Source: Membranipora membranacea
Lineage: Eukaryota > Bryozoa > Gymnolaemata > Cheilostomatida > Membraniporidae
Assembly: GCA_914767715.1 (NCBI GenBank)
Contig: OU612074.1
Coordinates: 1,875,501-1,939,500, forward strand
Direction: 5' to 3'
DNA length: 64,000 nucleotides
The stretch's first letter is position 1; each line of letters starts with the position of its first letter. Below the pieces are notes generated by a model. The model worked only from the letters and a program-made list of their open reading frames with translations, did not search any database and was not told the DNA's origin. Of the stretch, positions 11,761-23,134 are shown piece by piece. Made by a program: the position numbers and the translations under genes.

Positions 11761-13240
11761 TGATCGAACATATCTGATTGCATTGAAGAATCTATGCTGA
11801 TAAATAAGGGTGGCTATTTAAAGCAGACAAGGTATAGATGGTACTTGGATAATATTATACTTGTAAACCAAAGACTAAGCTTTTGTAAGCATATATATAC
11901 ACAATTTGGTTGTATGCTCTGTCTACATTATCTGATCAATTAAAATATTGTTTAGATTATGGCATCACAACATGCTGTAACGCATACTATTTATTTGTTT
12001 CATGTTGAAGGTTTCTACTCAGTGAAATTTGTATTGAACACGGAAATATAATATAAAAATACGACTAACAAAGTTATGGATTGAGTAAAAATGTAAAAAT
12101 GTATATTAATCAGTCAACCTGTGCCCCTTCTAAAACATTTCAAAGACAATGTTTAGCCTTTCATGTTAACCCACACTGCAGGACTTGGAGGGGTTCTAGT
12201 ATTGTATATCAATGCAGTCTGAAAACCAAAACCGTCACTGCGTGACAAGGCAATGGTCGTTTCTGTTTTTTTTAGGTTGACAAACTTGAGAAATACAAAG
12301 CTTAAAAATTAGGTAACTGAAAAAATTCCATTTGAAAAATCTTGTCATTATAGCACTGCTTTTTGCCTCCAGCTATTAAAAAATAGTAAAAGGAAACCCC
12401 ATCTTCAAACAGGGGACGAATTCTCCTGAGACAATTACAGATCGAATAACTATTTTATAATTTTTTTTCTCTAAATGCATTTACCTCTAAAATATTCAAC
12501 CATAAAATATTATAGAGGAAATTATTGACATGTGGTATAATTGACAGTGCCCTTAGACTATCAGAATCATATTTACACCAGTGAGTTATATTTGTTAAAA
12601 TTGTGAGCTTAGACCAATATCGAAATAGGACTTCCCCTATCAATAAATATCAACTGAATTTATAGGAATTATGCTGGCTCCTCTATCGCATTGGGAGATC
12701 ATCAGACAATAACTGTAACTGAAAGTCATGCTGCAGTTGGAAAATTTGTGAGTGATGTCAAACCATCCAGTTTTGGTACGGAGACTTAATTATAACAAAT
12801 AAGGAGCGTCCCAAATTAGCCAAGACATCCTTAAGGTGAACCATTTTAGAGGGATAATTAATGCATGTTGTCTTCTTTTTGTACAAGAAAAAACAATGCT
12901 GTGATCTATTTTGTATTAAAATTGTTCAAAATGCGCACAGTGCTACCTGTTTTCTGGGTGCCTTGTGCACTTTGCCAGGTTTACTGGAGGATTTAGATAT
13001 GGGCCTTCCTGCTCTCCGCTTGTACTCACTCCTTGTTGGTGACTTAATATTGATTAAATGCAGAATAATATTTAGTCTTCTCTTCAGAAGACTAAAGTGA
13101 TTTGATTGAAAACCAATAATTTTGACAATTTCATCCAACAAGAATTGGCGAAACAAAAATAAATATTTGAGATCAAATTCTTGTTAAAAATACAAATTCG
13201 CATATCAGGTCATGCACCCTAGAATTTGATCATATCATAT
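11761..13240. other. Non-coding stretch, no gene seen
   Basis: AT-rich sequence with scattered short open frames and no recognised domain. The minus-strand frame at 12926-13156 (basic, with RRAGRPISKSSSKPGKV) has the flavour of a transposon-protein end but could not be placed in a family. No tandem repeat was seen. Confidence 0.4.
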
Positions 13241-13249
13241 GCTGGTGTG

Positions 13250-14495
13250 TGCAGGGGATTGGAATGAACGCCCGCTTGAATGAACGCCAACGGGACTGAA
13301 ATTAGCTGGAATGAACGTAGACTGGTATGAAAGTCAAAAATCCTGGAATGAATGTAGAAAGTGCCGGATTGAAAGTAGACTAGATTAGTATAGAATCAAT
13401 GCAAGAGCAACTCCTCAAAATAATTAATTAATTAGTATATATAATCAAGGGGAGAGCAACTCCTTAACATGATTGTGTAAATTAATGATGATCCTTCACA
13501 AAGGCACTCACATCTGTTTATGATGATGGCTACTAAATTTCTGATGGCTAGATGGAATCAAGCAGGAATTTAGTGCACAAACTGAAATGGTAATGAAAGA
13601 CTGAAAGAGAAACAGTGACCCTTTGTATATTTCATCAGCAAAACAATGGTCAAGCAATAAAGAAATCAGGTGCAGCTAATCGTAATGAATCGTAGTAGTT
13701 TACACCTTGGTTTACTGTTATCTGTGAAAATTCATTTTTTGTAACTCGGTAATTGTGAGTGCACATAGATTGTTTTCCCTGCACGCTGTCCACCAGTCAT
13801 CATTTATCGAAATAGCTAACTCGTATCGCCAATGTGGTACAGTTATTACATCTGTTATGTCTGTGACAAGAACATAAAGATGTGTTGTAATCTATCACCT
13901 ATGTACATTGTATGGACACATACCAAAATCATGCTGCAACTCAATCAATGAGTTCATATCAACTGCTAGTTTTTTAGCGGACTGTCAAGTCCCATCACTG
14001 TCAGAGATATTTAATTGAGTTTTTAAAAACCGACTCTACACCCCTACTCACTTTAGGACGCTACCGCAAAGGTAGAATAGAGCTACAGCAGGGGAGGTGG
14101 GAAACATCCCACCTCCCCCATCGAACTTGGCTTGTCAAGACCGGCTACCGTTACCGGTAGGTACCAAACATAATGAATTAATATAAATAGTACCAAATGT
14201 GCAGCACATGTGGTTTGGCATGGCAATATTGAATTACCGTAGAGTAATCATTAATTATAAATTTAAACCAAAACCTTGATTGTTTATAAGATATATGCTG
14301 GTTTTTCATAACACAATTATTTTGGGGAGTTGCTCTCCTGTTGACTCTTTATACCAACTAATGCAGTCGGCGTTCAATCCAGCACTCTCTAAGTTCATTC
14401 CAGGATTTTCGACTTTCATACCAGACTACGTTCATTCCAGTTAGTTCAATCCTTTTGACGTTTGTTCCAGCCAATGTTCATTCTAAGATTCTGTG
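13250..14495. mobile_element. Fold-back element (~1.25 kb) with GGAATGAACG subrepeats
   Basis: The left arm (about 13250-13390) and right arm (about 14365-14495) are inverted copies: GGAATGAACGTAGACTGGTATGAAAG on the left pairs with CTTTCATACCAGACTACGTTCATTCC on the right, and ATCCTGGAATGAA pairs with TTCATTCCAGGAT. Each arm is built of degenerate copies of GGAATGAACG. An inner pair, GGAGAGCAACTCC and GGGGAGTTGCTCTCC, extends the symmetry. No transposase was seen. Likely a non-autonomous DNA transposon with subrepeat-built termini. Confidence 0.75.
14091..14118. repeat. Perfect 12-bp hairpin
   Basis: GGGGAGGTGGGA, four-base loop, TCCCACCTCCCC, inside the 13.25-14.5 kb element. It could form a cruciform or a hairpin in RNA. 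No U-run follows that would suggest a terminator. Confidence 0.8.
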
Positions 14496-14819
14496 AGCAT
14501 CTTCTGTTTACAAACAAGCGCCCCATAAATCTGACAACAGTTCCTTAGGTGAACGCAACTATGTGTTATTACAATGAATTATACAAGAGCAAAGTTGTGA
14601 AAAATCATGAGAAAACTGTTCAAGTCATTTTCATAACTTCTAACAGCATTTTTAACATCAAATGTCATAGACTTTGGGATTCTAGAATAAAAAAGGAAGT
14701 GCAACAAAACTTTTATGACGAGACTATAACACTACTTTCAATTAACATTTTTAATGCCTGAAAAAGAGCGGAAGGAAAAGAAACAAAAAATAGAGAGAGG
14801 CTACCGGCGTTCATTTGAG

Positions 14820-15112
14820 AAAAATAATAGTGGGAAAATGGCAAGCGGGAAAACGTCCGGGTGGAAAAATGGATTGATGGGAAATTGTCTAGGTGGAAAA
14901 ATGGATTGGTGAGAAAATGTCCAGGTGGGAAAACAGCTTGGTGAGAAAATATCGTGGTGGGAAAACAGATTGGTGGGAAAACATCCCGGTGAGAAAATGG
15001 ATCAGTGAGAAATCGTCCTGGTGGGAAAATGGCTTGGTGGGAATATGGCTTGGTGGGATAAAGGGAGGTGGGAAAATGACATTGGGAAAATGTCTGGATA
15101 CCCCATTTCTCA
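14820..15112 (-). repeat. Inverted second copy of the TTTTCCCACC minisatellite
   Basis: On the plus strand it reads as GGTGGGAAAA units of about 16-17 bp. Its right edge (GGGAAAATGACATTGGGAAAATG, then CCCATTTCTC) corresponds to the starting edge of the 8.44-8.79 kb array on the opposite strand. The two arrays are therefore related inverted copies about 6.1 kb apart, suggesting that the minisatellite is carried by a mobile element. The open frames it creates are not genes. Confidence 0.8.
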
Positions 15113-15839
15113 CCTCCAACAAGAGCTAATTTCTTCAGATCAAATTGTAGCACAATCTGACCAATATTTTCCCTTTTTCCACAGCTTACCTGGAGAAAAA
15201 TGGTCACTAACTTTTTATACAGCTCTATTTTCTACATTTGATTTTGTGTGCTATCAACTACTTGGAGATGTGCACTCACATCCGATCCCATGATACTAGC
15301 AATGCAACCATGACAATGTCTATCCTTGTAATCAGCCTGTAAAAATGTGCACTCCTGTACTCGGAATAATTCAAAAAAGATTTATCAATACATCTCTTGA
15401 AATGTCGCACCAAAGTAAAACCGAGATAAAAAACAATGCCTGGGGTAACTCCAAAGGTTATAAGGTCTTAGATGTGGCTGCCATCACAGCAATGAACTAA
15501 ACCTTTAGTTCATTGATCACAGCTTGTAAATCTAAAATAATGTAAATGTAAATCACTGTATATTAGCAGCTCTCCAGCTGTCTTTACAGTGTGTAAAGAC
15601 AAGTGCCCATGTGTAGTTTCTTCAAGGTCACGGTCAAGTCAGTCTCTGTCATATATAGGTCAGGGTAGGGTAGTAACTCCTTAGTAGTATGAACAGAAAA
15701 GACAACTCCAAGATACATGTACAGAGTACATGTACAACAACATGACAACAAACCTTATGATAGGAATACTCCATACAGTGTATGTAAGATAATAATATAT
15801 AGAATGAATACATGAGACTTAGCGCACTCCTGTACAAGT

Positions 15840-15985
15840 TAGGAGTGGCAAAGCTAGGCTATTGTCTGGAGACCTCACCTCCTTTATCAGCATGTGTAGT
15901 GACTGGGACTCAAACCAGCAACCCTCAGATTGACTAGCTTGAATCCTATCCACTGCGTTATTCACACCTGCTTGCCTAAACATTA
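15840..15985 (-). mobile_element. tRNA-derived SINE relic
   Basis: On the minus strand an A-box-like TAACGCAGTGG (15950-15960) is followed by a B-box-like GGTTTGAGTCC (15906-15916), about 34 nt apart. No tRNA cloverleaf can be closed. It lies just upstream of the retrotransposon remnant at 16.0 kb. Degenerate, so called a relic. Confidence 0.6.
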
Positions 15986-15997
15986 TCAGTATCACTT

Positions 15998-16452
15998 CAT
16001 ACACTAGTTTCCCTACATCCTTGTCTTATGCATTGTCTAAGTTAAAATCTTTTTATCCGTCCAATACTCAATGTGAGTATGTTGTGCAATCCCTTATATT
16101 ACCGATTTTATTATATAATTCAGAAGTTTGGTTTAACTCTTGCACGGAAAAGGAGAGATCTCGATTATTATCTCCTTTTTCTACCTCATACAGCTGTGAC
16201 ATTCCTAATCTTATCTCAGACCGAACTCTTAGTACTGCAGTAAATTTTATTAATGACGAAGACCATATTTTTAACAAACATTATGTTCCAGGAAGGGAAA
16301 CATTTTTATCAGCTAAGTGCCGCACAACTCGTTTCTTAAACAGTTTCATACCTTTTAGTATCAGACTCCTAAATGATAACGCCTTCTTACAGTCACTATA
16401 ATTTTGCTTCATCATTGATGACAAGCAATAAAACAATCTCTCTCTCTCTCTT
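15998..16452 (+). mobile_element. 5'-truncated non-LTR retrotransposon 3' end (reverse-transcriptase C-terminus)
   Basis: A 126-residue frame at 16021-16401 ends with the pattern found at the C-terminus of LINE reverse-transcriptase polyproteins: ILPILLYNSEVW, then a Cys-poor spacer, then RTTRFLNSFIPFSIRLLN. After the stop a short 3' region contains AATAAAAC and ends in a TC microsatellite (about 16437-16451), as LINE 3' ends do. The catalytic core is absent, so this is a dead-on-arrival 5'-truncated copy, although its frame is intact and hence probably young. The clade is uncertain. Confidence 0.75.
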
Positions 16453-16703
16453 ATCATTAGCGCTGAACGTCAATTGAGCCATGAGCGAGATATGATGATT
16501 CACTCACTCACTCACTGGCTTGTTGACATTTAGAGGCTGATAAGAAATATAGCACCAAGTTCAACTACTAGTGATTATAAACAACGCTTCTTGTCCTTAT
16601 TACTGTTATTGTGAGATCCGGGCGAGCCATTAGCTCCATCAACTCCAACGCTTTTTTTTGTATAATTTTGAGATACACCTTCAAGCTCAGTGAGGAACCT
16701 AAA

Positions 16704-19700
16704 ATGGATACGATAGCCTCTGCGGTCAGAGGAACCTGGACTGTTCATTTGTACAGATTGCTTTCTGTGTATATTGTCTTAACTCTCGGTAAGTAAATCA
16801 AATAGATATGTACGCTCTGAGTCTTTTGTAACCTGATTGTAAGGAGGAAATAAGTAGTAATAAATAATTATGGATGTTGACCAATGTGTAACAGCCTGTT
16901 TTGATTACACTCCTCTCTGGTAATTTCTTGGGACTTCATTCTTTCATAACAATCTTGAACTGAGGGAGGGGGAGTGGTCACTGGTGTCTGACAACATATT
17001 GTGGTTGACTGCGACCATAACGCAGCTATTTATGCAAAATAGAAGAGCTATCATAATGTTATCCATTTTTACATTGTTTTAGTTTCAAGTTCTGAAATAA
17101 CGCAACGTCACAAATACATAGTAAACCACATCGGGAAGACACCTCCACTGGGATCACCCAAGAAAAGTGAAATACTGTCAAACCTCAAAGCAAGACAGGT
17201 AGGCATGTGGTATTGCTTATGTTTCTGTGCTTTGTGTATAGCTTTAGTTTTCTGTGGTAGAGGTGCCAAGTTATTACACATCCAACCATTGATATATTAT
17301 ACTTCAGTGCTTCCAATAGATTGTTACTGCCACATATCTGGCAACCTAGTAACTGACACAAAGACATACATGTACCCTAACAATAGCCCTTATGGCCTGA
17401 ACCCAGGAAGCTTAGTTCTATTACAGAATACCAATGGCGTAGGAGTGCACAATTAATTTTATTTCTCCGCTCTTTTACAGGTGTACAGAAAGAGAAGATC
17501 AAACACCATAGAGTAAGTGTTCTGTTAGCGTTCTGCAAGCGTTCTGCAAGCGTTCTGCAAGCGTTCTGCAAGCGTTCTGCAAGCGTTCTGCAAGCGTTCT
17601 GCAAGCGTTCTGCAAGCGTTCTGCAAGCGTTCTGCAAGCGTTCTGCAAGCGTTCTGCAAGCGTTCTGCAAGCGTTCTGCAAGCGTTCTGCAAGCGTTCTG
17701 CAAGCGTTCTGCAAGCGTTCTGCAAGCGTTCTGCAAGCGTTCTGCAAGCGTTCTGCAAGCGTTCTGCAAGCGTTCTGCAAGCGTTCTGCAAGCGTTCTGC
17801 AAGCGTTCTGCAAGCGTTCTGCAAGCGTTCTGCAAGCGTTCTGCAAGCGTTCTGCAAGCGTTCTGCAAGCGTTCTGCAAGCGTTCTGCAAGTGTCTGTAA
17901 GTTTTCTGTAAGTGTCTGTAAGTGTCTGTAAGTGTTCTGTAAGTGTAGTGTAGTTGGTCATAGCCCAACAATTTTGGTTTAAATTGAGACGATCAACGTT
18001 GTTTACAACTTTGTCAGTTTGATAATCAAGCCAGTCAGTGAATCTTAATTTTTTCCAAACTTCAACATTTCATGCATGACAGGTGGTCAGTGAATAGCGC
18101 ATACTACTGTGACCAAAGATCATTGCTGTGACGTTGAAATCTCAGATAAAAAAAATGGTGCAATTTTATAACGCCAGTTCTGATTGTAGATATTAAGCAA
18201 TTCCTGTTCCTGATAGTGTGTTGAAATGGTTCAGTTATCTGGTTTCGTTGTTATAACCAACAATGATAACAGAGATAACATTCTACCTATTAACATCCCG
18301 AAATTTCACTAACAGATCAATATTTGCTATTGAATAAGGTTATTATATTGGGCACATCATATTGGGTACATCATATTGGGCTACCCCACTAATCCTTACA
18401 GCCAAATGTGTAGTTGGGCCAACCCCCCTCCCCATTAACATTTACAATAATATTGTATGGGCAGGGAATTGAAGCATTCAAAGCCCCTGCCCATACAATA
18501 AGAAATTGGCTTGATGTTGGTTTAAATAACATGGAAATGTCTCTGTCCAAAGGCTGAAAAATGTAAGGTTGTACTGGTAATATATAAAGGAAATAAGCTT
18601 GTTCTAGTGGTAATCTGATTTATCTCACATTATTTGTTCAATCAGATGACTCAAAACTCTGTTGCTCGTCCTCCGCTAACCAAGTAGGTGCAAACGACAT
18701 ATATAATAATAATATTGCTGCCTGCCTGTCAAGGTTGACAATGACCGACGCTGAGGTGCACACAGAAGAAGCGCCCTCCCACCACGGAAATTTTTGCATA
18801 TCGGTAGCAAAATAGTGCAAGCAGAGAGGTATTTCAACAGCTCACTGAGCTGTTGGGTACTTTTAGAAAACAACTCAATAGCAGTAGAAGACTACGGTAA
18901 AAATGCTCCAGTTATAAAGCACCCATTTGAAAAAAAACTGACCTTGAATCAGTGAGTAATAGGCAGACGCTCTACACACTGAGCTATTCAGCCATTCACG
19001 GAAATCCGTGGGCCGTGAGTGCTAATATACGCCACTGGCGGCTGATGCCAGCGTCCTCATGCATGAAGCTATAACATACATGTAGTTGTACATACAGAAG
19101 TCATCCATCCATTATTTAGAGTCCTGGTCTAAAATGCCTATGTGATCAGTCAAATGCGTAGCAACTTTTAGTAACCACCGGAACTCAATCCCACAACTGG
19201 TCGGTTGAGTGGAGGGCACGCCAACCACTGAGCCTGCATTCTGGAACCTGAAAATTCTCGTTATATATGAATTTCATATTCTGTTGCAGTCCATTCTTCA
19301 GTCAGACCCGCGGTCCGTCTGATGTATTCGGTAACGAAAATCCTAATGATTGGTTCGACAGGAATTTCCCTGGCACACCACCTAATCTCCTCCAAAGGTT
19401 TACTACAAGATTCTCACAGGATTACATCAATAATATTCTTGACTCGATAAGAACAGAGGATGAATATCGGAAATATGCAACTTATCCTGTAGTTTTACCT
19501 ACATTCAATCCGAGTGGTAACCGTATTATGCAAGACTACAGATTCGGTAAGTGATGCAGACTATTTTCATGATCTATACCAGCATGTGAATCAATGCCTC
19601 AAAGTTAGAGAACACTAATAGTTTCCTAGAAAATATGCTTAATGCCTAATGCCTGATAATTGGGCTGCCATATGGCAGTTTGAGCTCTAATAATGCACAG

Positions 19701-22088
19701 GCTTCTATAACATTTATGTGCCACAAGTTGAGCTCTTCGACAATTTATTATTGCTTTAAAGATAATCTCATAATACTTATGTCGAATGATTGGGCATGCT
19801 TCGGGGCTGTTTGAGCCCTCCCAACTCTTGCCCCATCTGACAGACCCCCAGTATTTAGAAAAGTATATATTGATAAATAATGGCTTTCTTTCTCGATCAT
19901 TGTACAGATTTGATAGCTGTCAAATTCTTGCTTTGTATGAGGTTAGCTATCAAATACATCCAACTTGACAAACGACAAGTATATCAACCCGCTCAATGCT
20001 TTTCTGCTCTTTAGATTATGAAGATAATAAAACAGATGGCCCAGCTGTGACGAAGACAATATGGGTAACGGTAGCCAGCGCTTGTGGAGGAGTTATATTT
20101 GTAGTCATATGTGTAGTCTGTCTGTGTATGTCAGCTAGGCTATCTAACAAAACTCCAACAGGTCGGGCAGCAGACAGGACCCCCCATACTCACACGACTG
20201 CAAGTAAGAGGGACAGATAAAATAACAAAAGTGACTTGAGTTACAAATTGGGTGTGAAGGATTGAAGCTTGTCATCAGATCCACTTTGTTCCCATTCAGC
20301 TTCATTCACTGTGTATAGCACAAAAGATGTAAATAAAAATGAATTGCCTGTCACAACCATACCTGTCTATCTCATTGACGACTCTTCTAAAATGCTGAAA
20401 AGCTAAGATTGTCACTTTTTGAAATAAATGCTCTGTAAAAATGAAAAAAATCATGAAATTTGAATAATAGGATTATTATGTTGCATAATCTTTTTTTTTT
20501 CTCTTTTTTATTATAACAATTGCATTTATTCTTAGCTGAAGTTAAAAGGCCAACTGTCATAGAAACTACCTGTCATTATCTCTTATCTGTTACAGGGACA
20601 CTGACTAGTAATAATACACTTGTGACATCAGTCACCACACTGAACGGTGTAAGGAGAACTAGACACGCCGTCGTCCTCGGAGCCAGGGGAAATAGGTGAG
20701 AGGTGTTCAATCTATCATACCAGATGCTGCTCTATCATTTAAGTTTTGAGAGACAAAAGCTTTTGAAGATTTTGTTTCCGTCCCTGAAATAAGTTAGTCC
20801 ATTATGCTCCGCTGCCAATTGACAGCAATACTATGGAGCTCATCCGAATTCAGTGACGTGTGATCGAGGTAATTTTCTTGTCTTAACTTCGAGACGGGGC
20901 TGGACGGGGTAACTCAAATCAACCTAGGTTCAGGTCTCAGCGACCCATAGCTTTACATGAAAAAAGGTTTAATCTAGCATCTTTGTTCAAAACCCCCTGG
21001 AGATATTCACTGATATTGCTTCTAAATCATCAACTCATTTTTATTTTTAAATATTACTCGATCTGATTTTATACAGCAGTCAACAAGAATCAGACTCAGC
21101 TCCAGTACCTACAGAGATGCAGTCTCCACCAGACTATAATACTGTAGTAGATAACCCACCGCAGGTAAGAAAATAATCATTATTTTAATAGTACTCTTAA
21201 AGGGTCAGTCCTATTAGAGAAGTGGATACATTACCTTAGTAAATCAAATATTGTGAGTTCATAGGGCAAATAAAAATAATGAAAAAATGAAAATTGTGGA
21301 AAATAGCAATTAGTCTTTTTTCAGTTATTTTAGCAAGGATCATAGTGGGTCATAGTGGTCAGGGGGAGGCAATAAGCCACTATGATCCACTATGATCCCA
21401 ATTTACAGACTTTGCAGCAGTTTTACTGCAATCGGGTTCACAGGCTGATTTATTTCATATGCCCTAATGACTTTTCAGCCTGAGATCCTTAAAACCATAT
21501 CAAACAGGACCTAGTAGGACTGTCACTTTAATTTGAAGTTGAACTAGCCAATTCAAACTCAGACTTATATTAATCAAGTTTAATTTAGCTTTTTTAGGGG
21601 TGAATTAATGTTAGCTCGCACAAATGTTTGCTTGCTAAAATTTTGAGTTTCCACAAAGTCATGAGTAAATGAAAGCTAGCCACAAATTTCACAACATCAT
21701 ACCTATAGAAAAGGCAAACCTTTCCTCCGGCATGTACATTACTGTTCTAGGGAATATTAATTGTAAGCTATCTCACTACCGAGTGATGCTGTAAAAATTG
21801 ATCAATGCAGACACCCCTCAGATAGCCTTATCTCATAGGACCCGCTCTCTTTTGTTTGGAGACAAAACAGAAGCGGGCTATTGATCTAAGGCTATACCAT
21901 CAGACACATAGTTGATAGCAGGTGTGACGGATAAATGCTTTTATTTCTTGATTTCACAGTACGGAGACAGCACTAGAGGAGTAAGCTCACTATATGGGAG
22001 AAGTAATGCTGCATATACTCCTCATTATACTGATAATGATCTCCCTCCAGCTTACACTGAGGCGGTCACCAGTCAGGGTCAACCCTGA
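16704..22088 (+). CDS. Single-pass membrane protein with RKRR site and two PPxY motifs (family unknown)
   Basis: Eight exons: 16704-16788, 17083-17198, 17481-17512, 19290-19546, 20015-20203, 20596-20695, 21077-21164, 21960-22088; phases agree and give 331 aa. Seen: an N-terminal hydrophobic segment (LLSVYIVLTLV) fitting a signal peptide; a basic RKRR at residues 70-73, a furin-type cleavage consensus; an Asn/Phe/Arg-rich ectodomain without paired cysteines; an N-glycosylation sequon N168-K-T; one membrane helix at about 179-201 (IWVTVASACGGVIFVVICVV); and a cytoplasmic tail ending in two WW-domain ligands, PPDY (277-280) and PPAY (318-321). The arrangement recalls Shisa/WBP1-like adaptors that recruit NEDD4-family ligases, but the cysteine-rich Shisa domain is absent, so no family is assigned. 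An in-frame ATG 93 bp upstream exists; the later start gives a better signal peptide. Exon 3, only 32 bp, encodes the RKRR site. Confidence 0.85.
17513..17946 (+). repeat. 11-bp minisatellite (GCGTTCTGCAA) starting at a splice donor
   Basis: About 33 nearly identical GCGTTCTGCAA units at about 17525-17890. The array starts in the donor of exon 3 (GTAAGTGTTCT, then GTTAGCGTTCT) and ends in variant units in which five GTAAGT strings occur. The array is open in several minus-strand frames because 11 is not a multiple of 3 and the unit lacks stops there; these frames (ACRTLAERLQN repeats) are artefacts. Confidence 0.95.
18452..18499. repeat. 15-bp inverted repeat hairpin
   Basis: ATTGTATGGGCAGGG and its exact reverse complement CCCTGCCCATACAAT are separated by 18 nt. 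It lies in intron 3 of the membrane-protein gene and is probably a degraded small fold-back element. Confidence 0.75.
18935..19000 (-). mobile_element. tRNA-like relic (A and B boxes)
   Basis: On the minus strand TAGCTCAGTGTG (A-box, 18976-18987) continues GTAGAGCGTCTGCC and then reaches a B-box-like GATTCAAGGTC (18940-18950), followed by a T-run. The order and spacing are tRNA-like, but the acceptor stem does not close. Probably the head of a SINE or a tRNA pseudogene. Confidence 0.6.
19165..19240 (-). mobile_element. Second tRNA-like relic
   Basis: On the minus strand GGCTCAGTGGTTGGCG (A-box, about 19225-19234) precedes GGATTGAGTTCC (B-box-like, 19180-19191). It differs in sequence from the relic at 18.94 kb, so it is not a direct copy of it. 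Both lie in intron 3, just upstream of exon 4. Confidence 0.55.
21197..21531. mobile_element. TTAA-flanked MITE, copy 1
   Basis: A 335-bp unit bounded by TTAA on both sides, with inverted ends TTAAAGGGTCAGTCCTA and TTAAAGTGACAGTCCTA (reverse complement of the right end). The inside contains CACTATGATCCACTATGATCC and TTTTCAGCCTG. A related copy lies at 52489-52802. TTAA target duplication is typical of piggyBac-type elements, but the transposase source is unknown. It sits in intron 7 of the membrane-protein gene. Confidence 0.8.
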
Positions 22089-23134
22089 GAACCTTCGTAC
22101 CATCTACTCTAGCACTTACATAACCACCAGCGCATGATCTCATGACTCTGAACTGTTTGTGTTGCATTTTTCCCTTCTTAAAAGAGTGATATTTTAGTTC
22201 ATATATTATAATGCCACCGCCTTTATACTCATGATATTTCTTTACCTTATTAAAGTAAGACTCCACTGTTCAAAACTGATGTCGGGGTACTCAAATTTTC
22301 TATCTATCTAACTTGTTTGGTGCTAAAATGGGTTCTGAAATATTTGTCAATTCAACCCTTTTTGCTCATCCAAACCGCAACCAAACTTTTTCTTCCATAA
22401 TAATGTGATCAATTTATTGCCACCGCCATTACATACATATACATATACATGTAAAACGTATACACATATATTTATTTGCCAATCATGTGAGATTTTTATA
22501 TTTGTGATTATTTCGAGCATATAATGCAAATATAAGATCTCCTAACATAATAATGCAGACTGATCACATCCAACCGTGGAGAAAAAAACTGAATTATCCT
22601 AGATGGACCTGAGTTTATCATGCAAAAAAAATAGAACGCTGTATGGTGTATAAACAAAATATATTTTATATCATTCTATAAGTAGTCACAAAATGTGACA
22701 CGTCATTATGACAACTATTTGTAATAAGATAATTTTGCAAGAATAAAGAAAGGAAGTTGTATCTGTGGATTTAATGTTCAAGTAGCGTATAGATATTGAA
22801 CTGAAAAATAAAAGTGGTGCTTTTTAACTTCATACGTCAACAAAGAAAAATGAACTCATTTAATGATGCAAGCCAGGTTGTCTTTGAAAAACAAGCGCAC
22901 TCTTTTCAGCTTGAAAATGATATAAAATTTCACTTTCACCGTAACTTTCTATTCATTAAGGCATACACAGGGATTCAACATCATTTTTTAGTATGAATAT
23001 CTACTTTGCAGGATACTGATTGCAAAAATAAAATGGCGTGATTCAATCAATTTAAAAGTAAAATTCCTGATATACTTTTGGCAGGTAAATATCGGATATA
23101 CCTCCATAAGACTACAGACCATAGGTATGAGGAT
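22089..23134. other. Convergent intergenic region
   Basis: The 3' ends of the membrane-protein gene (plus) and the GPCR gene (minus) face each other here. Candidate AATAAA signals for the plus-strand gene lie at 22742-22747 and about 22805. No coding region with a recognisable domain; the sequence is AT-rich. Confidence 0.5.

Noticed and set aside
12926-13156. Basic minus-strand frame, possible transposase end
   Set aside because: No diagnostic Cys/His or DDE residues; too short and without family match by eye.
17377-17971. Long minus-strand open frames of up to 194 codons with ACRTLAERLQN repeats
   Set aside because: They are readings of the 11-bp minisatellite in several frames, inside an intron of a plus-strand gene; no start context or splice support.
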